DNA from: Planctomycetota bacterium
GTDB taxonomy: Bacteria; Planctomycetota; UBA1135; UBA2386
Reading direction: 5' to 3'
Assembly: GCA_016794035.1 (NCBI GenBank)
Contig: JAEUHS010000011.1
Span: 1-64,000 of the forward strand
Length of the DNA stretch: 64,000 nt
In this document: piece after piece, positions 1-7,448 of the stretch
How positions within the stretch are numbered: the first letter of the stretch is position 1
Layout of the letters: every line of letters starts with the position of its first letter
Position numbers and translations under genes: made by a program
The notes under the pieces: model-generated
The model's input: only the letters and a program-made list of their open reading frames with translations
What the model was told of the DNA's origin: nothing
The model's database searches: none

Positions 1-2
1 CA

Positions 3-122
3 CGCGATCATGCGCGTCGCTCGCTCTGGCGTGTGGCCGCCAAGCGGGCGCTCCAACTCTGCCACATGCTCACCATTGAAGACCGTCGGTATCCCCAGTG
101 GTTTCCGCCCTCGGCCGCGTAA
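3..122 (+). CDS. Possible 3' end of an upstream gene (partial)
   Basis: The frame starting at base 3 is open from the left edge and ends at TAA 120-122. It reads like genuine coding sequence: arginine- and alanine-rich, ending R-Y-P-Q-W-F-P-P-S-A-A. Its GC-rich codons match the core of the window better than the lower-GC genes that follow. Only about 39 codons are visible, so no family can be named. It could equally be a chance open frame, and this is a weak call. Confidence 0.25.
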   Translation, partial: RDHARRSLWRVAAKRALQLCHMLTIEDRRYPQWFPPSAA

Positions 123-134
123 TTGGAAGGGACC

Positions 135-491
135 GTGTACATTACCATACCCGACCAGGCTCCGTGTGAGTGGAGCGCGCAATGGAATGGTACAAGCTTT
201 GTGAACCACACCTGCATCAAGGTTGGTGACTGTGACGGCTACTGCAGTGAAATTGTCCACAGTTCCCCGTGGACTTGGTGCGAATGCATCGGCGGCCAGA
301 ATGCCGCCAACTGCTTCGGCGGGTTGCAGATCGAGGAGCCCGAGCCGGGAATACAGATAGTCACCTTCGAGTGTCATTCAAGCATTTTCGGGTGCGATAA
401 TGGCAAGAAGTGTAAGGCGGCAAATGACGTGGGTGGTATGCAACTTATCCCGGGCGTCAATTACGTTGTTTGCGGTTGCTTCTCTTCTTGA
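135..491 (+). CDS. Cysteine-rich small protein of unknown function
   Basis: I do not recognise this protein. It has 12 cysteines in about 118 residues, several in close pairs (WCEC, CGC), plus clustered Trp and Gly, which suggests a disulfide-stabilised or metal-binding fold. No signal peptide is visible from this start. The frame opens directly after the TAA at 120-122. GTG 135 was chosen because GGAAGGG (125-131) lies just upstream; TTG 123 is the other option. The gene ends 8 bases before the start of the next one and shares its lower-GC composition. It may form a cassette with the envelope protein and the MauE-like redox membrane protein downstream. Confidence 0.55.
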   Translation: MYITIPDQAPCEWSAQWNGTSFVNHTCIKVGDCDGYCSEIVHSSPWTWCECIGGQNAANCFGGLQIEEPEPGIQIVTFECHSSIFGCDNGKKCKAANDVGGMQLIPGVNYVVCGCFSS

Positions 492-499
492 CTGCTAGA

Positions 500-2122
500 A
501 TGAGCAAGTACCCGCGCCGGTGGCCATGGCTCGTTGGGGGTGGGCTCATCCTTGCATGTTGGCTCCATCTGCTGCACAGCGCAGAGCCATGCGCGCCTGT
601 CGGCCCCGTTGAAGTCGCGACGTCCGCATCACCAAGTCAATCTCCGCCGTCTAATGACTTGCCGCCCACTCGCTCGGTAGTCGCAGGCCTGCATCTCGAC
701 GACCGTGCCGCCTGCGTCCGCGTGGTTGATTCGGGCGGAGTGCCGGTAGAGGGTGCCGCTGTGACGCCGATAAGCCCGGCAGGCGTTGGGACGTGTCAAG
801 GGGACCCGATTGGGGTGACTGATCAGGCAGGCATTGCGTGCATCAGCCCGCCTGACCTGCCGCTGTCGAAGAGTGTCATGATCTTCAAGAGGGGTTACTT
901 GCCCGCCGTGGCAGCTAACTTGATCGAAGGAGGCCTAGGCGAGGCTGTCCTGCGCCCTGGCTCTCGCCTTGACATTCGAGTGCAGACGTCAGATGGTCGT
1001 CCTGTTCCCGGGTTCGCGGTTCTCGTGGGCGATAGCGTTCCTTCCGAAGACGTGGCCTCTGTTGCACCAGGCAAACAGCATGTTCTTGCCCGGACCATTG
1101 ACGATGTTATGCAAGTTGCGCATATTGATACGACCGACGAGAGCGGCATGATCCGCTACGAGGGCTTGGCCTCTGGTCGGCATTTCTTGCATTGCAACAT
1201 AACTCAGCTACCCTTCTGCTTGGCGACGCCAGGAGAGCAGATCTTGGTCGATGTGCCGGGTCCAGAGAAACTCATTGTGATTGAGGAGCTCGTAGGCGCA
1301 GTTGTTGATTTTACGGGTGACCCCGTAGTCGTGACTAGTGTGGGTTCCGTGTGGGCATCGCCGTTTGCGCTGGTAACGGATCATCCCAACCTTCAGGCGA
1401 TTGCCCGCGCAAGGCGCGACCTCCAAGGGCGAGTGCCGGGAGACCAATGGTTCGTCGGTTGCCCCAAGGCAGATCGGGCCAAAGAACTTGCCCTTCACTG
1501 GTACTCCGAGACTTCGGGGTGGGGTAGTCGGCTTGTTCCCTTGCAAGCCATAAGCGCCATCGATATGCCCCAGCACATTGTAGTGCCGATTGCCGCGAGT
1601 GATGTGACTGCTCGAGTGCGCGCTCAGTTGACTACATCTGGAACTCCAGTCATGCCAGGTGGCTCCCAGATTTGTCTTGGCTGGCAACACGATGGTGTTC
1701 CCTTTCTGATACGGGCCAAACCCGGCGAGCAGGTGCGCGCGCCTGTCGGTGAATGCTACGTGTCGCCGGGCGGAACGCTTCCGTCGTCGGCTTTTCCTGG
1801 CCGCGTGATTACTCTGGCCCCTGGCAGCAACGATCTAAGTATTGCGCTAGAGCGGTGGCCGCGTGAATACTCAATTGATGTCCGCTTGCCGGAGGGCTGT
1901 GCGCCCGCTAATTTTGGACTCACCCTTCGTGGCAATGAGAGTAGAATGGTGAGTATTAGCGGGGGGATGTACTCCTTCGTGTCGTTCGAAGATTCGGTGG
2001 ATGTTGTTGTCAATGTTGCTGGCTTCCGGCCGGCTCAGCGGACCCTACGGTTAGGTGGCGGCGAGATCGGGGAGGGGCGCGAGGTGTTTGTCATTCGAAT
2101 GGAATACCCTGTGACCAAGTAG
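500..2122 (+). CDS. Membrane-anchored carboxypeptidase-regulatory-like domain protein
   Basis: The protein has about 540 residues. ATG 500 gives a basic N-terminus (MSKYPRRWPW) followed by a hydrophobic stretch (LVGGGLILACWLHLL), so it is probably exported or membrane-anchored. A proline/serine linker leads into beta-rich modules with the pattern of carboxypeptidase regulatory-like domains (VVDSGGVPVEGAAVTPIS, then a DQAG turn; later VQTSDGRPVPGFAVLVG). The ATG at 500 is preferred to the opening at 470, which would overlap the previous gene. Codons are less GC-rich than in the rest of the window. Family members are usually non-catalytic beta-sandwich proteins; no substrate can be inferred. 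Confidence 0.65.
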   Translation: MSKYPRRWPWLVGGGLILACWLHLLHSAEPCAPVGPVEVATSASPSQSPPSNDLPPTRSVVAGLHLDDRAACVRVVDSGGVPVEGAAVTPISPAGVGTCQGDPIGVTDQAGIACISPPDLPLSKSVMIFKRGYLPAVAANLIEGGLGEAVLRPGSRLDIRVQTSDGRPVPGFAVLVGDSVPSEDVASVAPGKQHVLARTIDDVMQVAHIDTTDESGMIRYEGLASGRHFLHCNITQLPFCLATPGEQILVDVPGPEKLIVIEELVGAVVDFTGDPVVVTSVGSVWASPFALVTDHPNLQAIARARRDLQGRVPGDQWFVGCPKADRAKELALHWYSETSGWGSRLVPLQAISAIDMPQHIVVPIAASDVTARVRAQLTTSGTPVMPGGSQICLGWQHDGVPFLIRAKPGEQVRAPVGECYVSPGGTLPSSAFPGRVITLAPGSNDLSIALERWPREYSIDVRLPEGCAPANFGLTLRGNESRMVSISGGMYSFVSFEDSVDVVVNVAGFRPAQRTLRLGGGEIGEGREVFVIRMEYPVTK

Positions 2123-2126
2123 CTCT

Positions 2127-2528
2127 ATGAGTTGGCGTCGGATTGTCTTGCTGGCGGTGTTTTGCCCGCTTGCTTTGAGTAAGGCTCTTACGCCCTACGA
2201 TACAAAGTACCTCATCTCGCCCACCGCCTACTACGCGGCTTTGTCAGTCGAGGTTTTCATCATTGCGCTGACAGTCGTGGGGCGCGTTAGGGCAGCGGCG
2301 TTATTGGGATGCCTATTCTTTGGAATAGCAATGATATATGCCGCCCTTGCTCTTGAAGGCGAGTGCGGTTGTCTTGGCCGAGTCTCGGCATTGTCCCGTC
2401 GTGTGAGATTCGTCGTGGCGGGCGGACTCGGCACTCTGTGTGCAGTGATGCTCTGGCTGGAAGCGAGAAGGTCAATATCGCCGCAATCTCGTGGTATCCG
2501 AAACAGCGCCGAGCCAGTTCGAGACTGA
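2127..2528 (+). CDS. MauE/DoxX-family redox-associated membrane protein
   Basis: This 133-residue protein has four hydrophobic segments (about residues 4-20, 36-54, 57-75 and 93-110). A CGC pair lies in ECGCLGRV between the third and fourth segment. That layout fits the MauE/DoxX membrane family, whose members help disulfide formation or electron transfer for exported proteins. ATG 2127 lies 4 bases after the previous stop, so co-translation is likely. A redox membrane protein two genes after a 12-cysteine protein suggests the two may work together, but this is inference from position. The C-terminal tail runs into the 44-bp repeats that start at 2492. Confidence 0.7.
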   Translation: MSWRRIVLLAVFCPLALSKALTPYDTKYLISPTAYYAALSVEVFIIALTVVGRVRAAALLGCLFFGIAMIYAALALEGECGCLGRVSALSRRVRFVVAGGLGTLCAVMLWLEARRSISPQSRGIRNSAEPVRD

Positions 2529-2625
2529 ATTGGCTTGGTATCCGAAAACAGCGCCGAGTCATTTCGAGACCGAATCGCGTGCTATCCGGAAACTCAGTCC
2601 AGCTAGTTCCGGCTCGAATTGGTCG
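2492..2625. repeat. Three imperfect tandem repeats of about 44 bp
   Basis: Units at 2492-2535, 2536-2579 and about 2580-2625 share the pattern TGGTATCCGAAA...CGCCGAG..A.TTCGAGAC.GAAT. Units 1 and 2 are very similar, while unit 3 has drifted. The array overlaps the 3' end of the MauE-like gene and lies where the lower-GC left segment gives way to GC-rich DNA and a truncated transposase. It could be a remnant of a mobile-element end or a variable-number repeat. Confidence 0.75.
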
Positions 2626-2732
2626 TTCGGATCCCGCCGCTGACCGAATCGATGGCGCTCGTTCGCGCCGACCGGGCAGACCGGTGGCCCGGAGCGAGGA
2701 TGTGCAACGGCGTTCCTCGATGGGTTTGGCCG

Positions 2733-3105
2733 TCAGGCCGACCGCCGGTAGCTGCGCAGCAGCCCGCCGATTCGTTCGTCAGCAACCACGTCGCCGTGCT
2801 TCAGTGGCTCGGAGGCGCTCGCGGTGAGCACCCTGTTGCCGAGTCCCTGGTGCGGGCGGTCGATGCGGTAGTGGGCGACGAACTCTTTCAGCGCGCGCCG
2901 CAAATGCCCAGGCCCGAACAGGATCAGCCGCTCCAGGCACTCGCGCTTGACCGACTGCACGAACCGCTCCGCGATCGCGTTCATGTTCGGCGCCCGGAAA
3001 GGCGGCCGCATGACGGCGACCCCGGCGTCCTCGAGGATGCTGCGGAACAGCGCGGTGAACTTGTTGTCGCGATCGAGGATCAGGAACTTGCGGTCGAAGA
3101 AGGCC
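2733..3105 (-). pseudogene. Truncated integrase-core (DDE) transposase
   Basis: The last ~120 codons of an rve-type integrase core transposase are present. FLILDRDNKF supplies the middle catalytic Asp, RAPNMNAIAERFVQS the catalytic Glu, and YRIDRPHQGLGNRV the usual C-terminal segment. The N-terminal half, with the first catalytic Asp and any DNA-binding domain, is missing. Upstream of about 3105 the frame runs into unrelated sequence leading to the 184-bp repeat. The copy cannot be active. It belongs to the scar zone between the lower-GC left segment and the core genes. Confidence 0.8.
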
Positions 3106-3183
3106 GCCCATGGTGCGCCAGGCAGACTACCGCCGGGACATGGGCGTGCGGGGAGGTCGGGCGGTGAGGGCGTGTTGCGACCG

Positions 3184-3367
3184 GAGTGTGCAATGCAGTG
3201 TGCAACGCCCTCGGTCACGACCCGGCACGCCGTGGCACAACCTGGCACGACCGCCGCTCGCAATGCTGCCACAAGCACCGCCGTGTGGCACACCTGGGCA
3301 CAACGTGACATCATCCGGCACGACCCGGCACAGCCGCGGCTCACGCTTCGAGTCCCTCAGGGCCTAC
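3184..3367 (+). repeat. 184-bp direct repeat, copy 1, ending in a tRNA 3' end
   Basis: This segment aligns without gaps to 5491-5674; by hand about 160 of 184 positions match. Its last part reads like the 3' end of a tRNA gene: T-loop TTCGAGT (3347-3353), T-stem strand CCCTC, acceptor strand AGGGCCT (3359-3365) and ACCA (3366-3369). The 5' partners are absent, so no complete tRNA exists here. Both copies stay open in the same + frame (ECAMQCAT...VTTRHAVA...VWHTWAQRDII), which may be the decayed C-terminal tail of a tyrosine recombinase. GGCAC recurs throughout. The likely origin is an integrative-element attachment scar. Confidence 0.75.
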
Positions 3368-3561
3368 CACACAGACTGCCGAGGATGGCCCCGAACTGCG
3401 GTTTCGGGGCCGTTCTCATCTTCGGGAGGCCGAGTGTGCTTCCAGACGGTGCGGGCGCCTACGCGAAGCAGGAAGGCCGCTTCGGGCACGGTCAGCAGCA
3501 GTTTCTGCGCAAGGTCGGCCGCGAAGCAGGCCGAGGAGCACAAGCAGAAGCTGCACGGCAA
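3364..3561 (-). pseudogene. Excisionase-like helix-turn-helix fragment
   Basis: The 65-codon frame contains KLLLTVPEAAFLLRVGARTV, the classic start of a MerR/excisionase-type helix-turn-helix domain (HTH_17 family). These proteins bind near attachment sites and steer recombination. After this motif the family pattern is lost and the frame ends inside the tRNA 3'-end remnant of the adjacent repeat. The domain is therefore cut short and probably non-functional. Its position beside an att-like sequence supports decay of an integrative element. Alternatively it is a very short functional DNA-binding protein. Confidence 0.55.
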
Positions 3562-3572
3562 CGGCTGATCGC

Positions 3573-3607
3573 CGCCGCAGCATGAGTTCGGTGCTCATGC
3601 TGCGGCG
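3573..3607. terminator. Perfect 14-bp inverted repeat, possible terminator
   Basis: Arms CGCCGCAGCATGAG (3573-3586) and CTCATGCTGCGGCG (3594-3607) are exactly complementary around a 7-base loop. The structure lies just downstream of the acyltransferase stop on the - strand. There is no run of T, so it may be a factor-dependent terminator, an RNA-stabilising hairpin or a mobile-element end. Confidence 0.5.
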
Positions 3608-3658
3608 CAGCACTTCGCGGGCGTCGCTTGGTTCGCCGCGGTGCTGCTGGCGGCCTGG

Positions 3659-4741
3659 TCAGTGGCCCGGCCCGCGCGGGCGGTCACGAAACCGTGCGGA
3701 CACCCTTTGGAGCGGCCGTTCCAGCGCGAACCAGGACAACGTCGCGGCCGCGAATGTCGCCCCGATGGCGACCAGCACATTGGCCCCGGTCGGCTGCGGA
3801 TAGAGCAGCCAGTGGAAGAGCGGCAGGTGGTAGAGGTAGACGGCGTAGCTGATGCGCCCGATCGCCCGCAGTGGCGCTACGGTCAGCAGGTTGCGTGGTG
3901 CGCGCAGATCCCACAGGATCGTCAGCAGCACGAGGCCGGTGCACAGCGACGCACTCTGGATCAGCCACAGCAGCGGTTCGTAGCGCCGGTCGACCCACGG
4001 TGCCTGTTCCTGCAGCATCGGCCGGAAGAACACCAGGTAGGGGTGCAGCACCACTGCCACCGTGACCAGACCCAGCGCCAGCAGCAGCGCGCGCCCGCGT
4101 GCTGCCTCGATGCCCCGTTCGTGGAAAGCCATGAGCGCGCCGGCACCCAGGCTCAGGAACCGGAACGGCGAGCCGTGCATCACGGTCACGAACGCCCGCT
4201 CGCCGGTCATGAACTCGCTCACCACGAAGGCGCCGACGATCGCGACCGGGAACACCACGAACACCAGGATGTGCCTCGCCCTCTGCAGCGGCAGGAACGC
4301 GACGGCGAGCGGCCAGAGCAGATAGAAGTGCTCCTCGATGCAGAGCGACCAGGTGTGCGCGATCGGCCAGTCGACGTGCGCGACGATCGACTTGAAGTTG
4401 GACAAGTAGAGCGCGCACCAGGCGATGTCGGCCGATGGTCGCACTACGAGCATGATGGCGAGCAGCAGGTAGTAGATCGGGAAGATGCGCAGGCAGCGCC
4501 GCAGCAGGAACCACTGCACGGGCACGGCGCGCTGTCGTTCGCTGATCAGGATGCGCGTGATCAGGAAACCGCTGAGCACGAAGAACAGCTCGACGCCGAA
4601 CCCGCCGGGTCCGACGAGGAAGTCCGCGATGCGCAGCCAGTCTGGATACCCGGGAACCTCCTTCGGCACGTGGCACCACAGCACCATGAGCACCGCGATC
4701 GCGCGCAGGCCGTCGAGCACGGGCAGTTGGCGAGGGGGCAT
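3659..4741 (-). CDS. Acyltransferase 3 family membrane protein (OafA/YrhL-like)
   Basis: The 360-residue product is an integral membrane acyltransferase of the family that O-acetylates or otherwise acylates surface polysaccharides, peptidoglycan or lipids. The N-terminus carries the signature LDGLRAIAVLMVLWCHV, with the conserved Arg and His, then FGVELFFVLSGFLITRIL. HTWSLCIEEHFYLLWP, with the conserved E-E-x-F/Y-Y-L-x-W-P block, lies mid-protein. About ten hydrophobic segments follow, ending YAVYLYHLP. Start ATG 4741 puts the signature at residue 8; the frame is open further upstream but looks non-coding there. The gene sits between the two 184-bp repeats, so it may have arrived with them. 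Confidence 0.85.
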   Translation of the reverse strand: MPPRQLPVLDGLRAIAVLMVLWCHVPKEVPGYPDWLRIADFLVGPGGFGVELFFVLSGFLITRILISERQRAVPVQWFLLRRCLRIFPIYYLLLAIMLVVRPSADIAWCALYLSNFKSIVAHVDWPIAHTWSLCIEEHFYLLWPLAVAFLPLQRARHILVFVVFPVAIVGAFVVSEFMTGERAFVTVMHGSPFRFLSLGAGALMAFHERGIEAARGRALLLALGLVTVAVVLHPYLVFFRPMLQEQAPWVDRRYEPLLWLIQSASLCTGLVLLTILWDLRAPRNLLTVAPLRAIGRISYAVYLYHLPLFHWLLYPQPTGANVLVAIGATFAAATLSWFALERPLQRVSARFRDRPRGPGH

Positions 4742-4859
4742 CGGCGCCAAGGCTAGTTGCGAGTGTGAATGCAGTCGAGGCGATGGCTCGCGGCGCTCGA
4801 GGCAACCGGCTGGTTGCGTCCGCCTTGTGGCCGCCGCGCGCACGGCACACGATCGAACG

Positions 4860-5301
4860 ATGCCCGCTCCGGCTCTGGGCCTCGTGCCGGTCGCGGCCTT
4901 GCTGCACGCGTCGTGGAACATCGTGGCCAAGCGCTACGGTGGCGGACCGCACTTCGCATGTCGAGCGCGCTCGCGATGGTCGTGATGTGGGCGCCGTTGG
5001 GTGTCACGCTGGCCTGGGACGCAGTGCCGCAGTGGGGCGTGCGCACCTGGGGCGCGCTGCTGGCGAGCGGCATCGTGCATCTCGTGTACTTCAACGTCCT
5101 GTTGGCGGGCTATCGCGTCGCCGACCCGACGGTCGTCTATCCGGTTGCGCGCGGCACGGGGCCCTTGCTCGCGGCGAGCGGCGCGGTCATGTGGCTCGAT
5201 GAAGGCGTGACCGTCGCCGGCGTCGGCTCGGCATCGCCTGGGGTAGCGCCACAGGTCTGACGATCGCGCTCTACACCCTGATCGACGGCTACACCGTGAA
5301 G
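4860..5301 (+). pseudogene. Broken EamA/DMT-family transporter
   Basis: Pieces of one drug/metabolite transporter lie in three frames. ATG 4860 begins LGLVPVAALLHASWNIVAKR. After a shift near 4955, the sequence continues as MVVMWAPLGVTLAW through YRVADPTVVYPVARGTGPLL. After a second shift near 5240, LTIALYTLIDGYTVK ends at about 5301. A functional EamA protein has about ten membrane helices and 280-300 residues; here roughly half is present and the second EamA repeat is missing. The gene is dead. Its right-hand break leads into the 184-bp repeat region, consistent with disruption by an insertion. Confidence 0.8.
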
Positions 5302-5490
5302 TTGCTCTTGGTCGCGCCGTGCCGCGGGTGGAGAAGGGGGAAGGTGAAGCCGCGGGCTGCCGCCATGGTGGGGTGGACGTGGCTGCGGGCGGCGAAGCAG
5401 CGGATCCGGTCGTCGAGCCAGCAGAACGCGATGCGGCGGATCGTCTCGCCCGCGGGTGGCCGGCACTCGCAGCTGCGCGAGCCGGCTACC
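5302..5490. other. Unassigned stretch between EamA remnant and repeat copy 2
   Basis: No convincing gene is present. Frames on both strands stay open, but none shows a recognisable motif or start. One - strand frame (about 5289-5621) reads through it without resembling a known family. The stretch separates the EamA break point from repeat copy 2 and probably belongs to the same inserted or decayed DNA. Confidence 0.4.
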
Positions 5491-5674
5491 GAGTGTGCAA
5501 TGCAGTGTGCAACGGCCGCGGTCACAACCCGGCACGCCGTGGCACGACCTGGCACGGCCACCAGCTCCGATGCTGCCACAAGCTCCGACGTGTGGCACAC
5601 CTGGGCACAACGTGACATCATCGGGAACGACCCGGCACAACCCGCGCACTCGCTTCGAGTCCCTCAGGGCCTAC
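5491..5674 (+). repeat. 184-bp direct repeat, copy 2, ending in a tRNA 3' end
   Basis: This is the partner of the repeat at 3184-3367, in the same orientation and with no gaps; about 22 substitutions were counted by hand. The tRNA-like end is T-loop TTCGAGT (5654-5660), CCCTC, AGGGCCT (5666-5672) and AC. Here the sequence diverges before the CCA that is present in copy 1. About 2.3 kb separates the starts of the copies. The core genome resumes within 60 bases, with the monophosphatase gene at 5729. Confidence 0.75.
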
Positions 5675-5728
5675 TCCTCCGTGGCGGCCCGTCCCGACGG
5701 TCCGGGTCGCAAGCACTGTCCTTCGAGC

Positions 5729-6727
5729 ATGCCGAGCCTCGACCACCATTCCCTCGCCAGCCGCCTGCGCACGATGCAGGCGGAACTGCGCGACGCCCTG
5801 CGCACGCACATGCAGGCCCAGGAGACGACAGTCTGGTCGCGCACCGTGCGCGACGACGCCGGCGACACGATCTTCGGCATCGATGCGGCGGTCGAGGAAC
5901 TGCTGCTCGCGCGCTGTGGCGAATGGGGTCGCGAGCAGCACTTCACGCTGCTGGCGGAAGGACTCGATCCGGCCGGCGTGACGTTCGGCCGCCCGGGGCT
6001 CGGCGGGCCGCCGTTCCGGCTGCTGGTCGATCCGATCGACGGCACGCGCGGGCTGATGTTCGACAAGCGCTCGGCGTGGTGTCTGATGGGCGTCGCACCC
6101 GACCGCGGTGCAGCGACCCGGCTCGGCGACGTCGAGGTCGCGGTGATGACGGAACTGCCGACGACGCGGCAGGCGACCAGCGACGTGCTGTGGGCGACGC
6201 CGAACCAGCGCACCGTCGGCGAACGCCACGATCTGATCCGCGGCACGAACCAGCCGCTGACGCCGGTGCCGAGCCAGGCGGTGACCTTGCGGCACGGCTT
6301 CGCGACGGTCGCCAACTTCTTCCAGGGCGGCAAGGAACTGCTCGCGCGGCTCGAGGAGGCGATCCTGCGGCGCACGCTCGGCGCGTGGAACCCCGAGAAG
6401 GCCGAGGTCTACACCGACCAGTACATCTGCTCGGGCGGCCAGCTCGCCGAGGTCGCGCTCGGCCGCGACCGGTTCGTGCTCGACGTGCGACCGCTCGTGC
6501 ACCGCAAGCTCGGCGTCTCCTCGTCGCTCGCGTGCCGGCCGTACGACCTGGTCACCTGGCGCATCGCCGCGGCCGCGGGCTGCGTGGTCGTCGATCCGTT
6601 CGGCGCGCCGCTCGACGCGCCCCTCGACGTCACCACGAACGTCGGCTTCGCCTGCTATGCGAACGAGCGACTCGCGGCGCAGATGATCCCGATCGTGCGC
6701 GACGAAGTGCTGCGTCACCTGGGCTGA
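5729..6727 (+). CDS. Inositol monophosphatase-family phosphatase
   Basis: The 332-residue protein has the metal-binding core of the family: the LAEG glutamate near residue 77 and LLVDPIDGTRG at about 99-109. Family enzymes hydrolyse phosphate monoesters such as inositol-1-phosphate, fructose-1,6-bisphosphate or 3'-phosphoadenosine nucleotides, using Mg2+. The usual third motif W-D-x-A-A-G reads W-R-I-A-A-A-A-G, so one metal ligand appears replaced or shifted; an Asp lies four residues earlier (PYDLVTW). Substrate is therefore uncertain. ATG 5729 was chosen because upstream sequence belongs to the repeat. The 3' end overlaps the convergent ApaH-like gene by 13 bases. Confidence 0.75.
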   Translation: MPSLDHHSLASRLRTMQAELRDALRTHMQAQETTVWSRTVRDDAGDTIFGIDAAVEELLLARCGEWGREQHFTLLAEGLDPAGVTFGRPGLGGPPFRLLVDPIDGTRGLMFDKRSAWCLMGVAPDRGAATRLGDVEVAVMTELPTTRQATSDVLWATPNQRTVGERHDLIRGTNQPLTPVPSQAVTLRHGFATVANFFQGGKELLARLEEAILRRTLGAWNPEKAEVYTDQYICSGGQLAEVALGRDRFVLDVRPLVHRKLGVSSSLACRPYDLVTWRIAAAAGCVVVDPFGAPLDAPLDVTTNVGFACYANERLAAQMIPIVRDEVLRHLG

Positions 6728-7350
6728 CGCCCGGCGTCGACCTGCACGATGCGATCGTCTTCGGCGATCCACGCCGACAGCTTGCCGCCGTAGACGCAGC
6801 CGGTGTCGAGACCGACGCAGTGCGGCCGCACGACGAGTCCGCGCCGCGCCCAGTGGCCGAACACCACGCGCTTGCTGCCGCGGTAGAAGTCGTCCCACGG
6901 CCGGTACGGCGGGCCCGGCGGTGGCCAGTCGGCGGCGGGTCGATGGCCGTCGGCGTCGCAGTAGCGCACGTTCACCGCGTAGTCGACCTCGGCCGGGCCG
7001 AGCTGCGCGAGGTGCGACTCGGTCCAGTGCGGGTGCAGGCCGCCGTGCACGAGGATCACGTCGTCGAGCACGCGCACGATCGGCACCGCGGCCAACCACG
7101 CGCGCTGCCGCGGGTCGACGACGCAGTCCCGCTTCAGCCAGTGCAGGTCGTGGTTGCCGAGCACCGGCTCGGCGCCGAGCCGCATCAGCAGCGCCAGCAC
7201 ACCGGGCGAATCGGGGCCCTTGTTGACGAGGTCGCCGACCGGCAGCAGGCGATCGCGGCCACGCACGAAGTCGACGGCGACGAGCAGCCGCTCGAGCGGT
7301 TCGAGGCAGCCTTGGATGTCTCCGACGAAGATGCGACGCGCGGTGGGCAT
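6715..7350 (-). CDS. ApaH-like metallophosphoesterase
   Basis: This 211-residue protein has the full metallophosphoesterase set: GDIQGC (residues 10-15), GDLVNKGP, GNHD, HGGLHP and GHW, ending LDTGCVYGG. That set is typical of symmetrical bis(5'-nucleosyl)-tetraphosphatase (ApaH), which cleaves Ap4A to two ADP and helps control stress-linked dinucleotides. It is shorter than typical ApaH (about 270-280 residues), so assignment to the family is firm but exact substrate is not. It converges on the monophosphatase gene with a 13-base overlap. MurJ is divergent on the other side. Confidence 0.8.
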   Translation of the reverse strand: MPTARRIFVGDIQGCLEPLERLLVAVDFVRGRDRLLPVGDLVNKGPDSPGVLALLMRLGAEPVLGNHDLHWLKRDCVVDPRQRAWLAAVPIVRVLDDVILVHGGLHPHWTESHLAQLGPAEVDYAVNVRYCDADGHRPAADWPPPGPPYRPWDDFYRGSKRVVFGHWARRGLVVRPHCVGLDTGCVYGGKLSAWIAEDDRIVQVDAGRQPR

Positions 7351-7448
7351 GAGATCTCGGGCCGGCGCTTGCGAGGCGCGAGCCTGCCGGCATTGTTCCG
7401 CATGTGCTTCGCGGCGGAAACGCCGAACTCGCTGGCCTCGCGCCTTCC

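Noticed and set aside
3200-3340. Sigma-54 promoter suggested by repeated TGGCAC
   Set aside because: The -24/-12 spacing (GG-N10-GC) is not met: the closest pair has 9 bases, and the TTGC part is absent.
3345-3369. Complete tRNA gene at repeat copy 1
   Set aside because: Only the T-loop, T-stem 3' strand, acceptor 3' strand and ACCA are present. The preceding bases cannot form the T-stem 5' strand, anticodon arm or D-arm.
5289-5621. - strand 110-codon frame near repeat copy 2
   Set aside because: There is no recognisable motif. It crosses from unassigned DNA into the repeat and has no ribosome-binding site.
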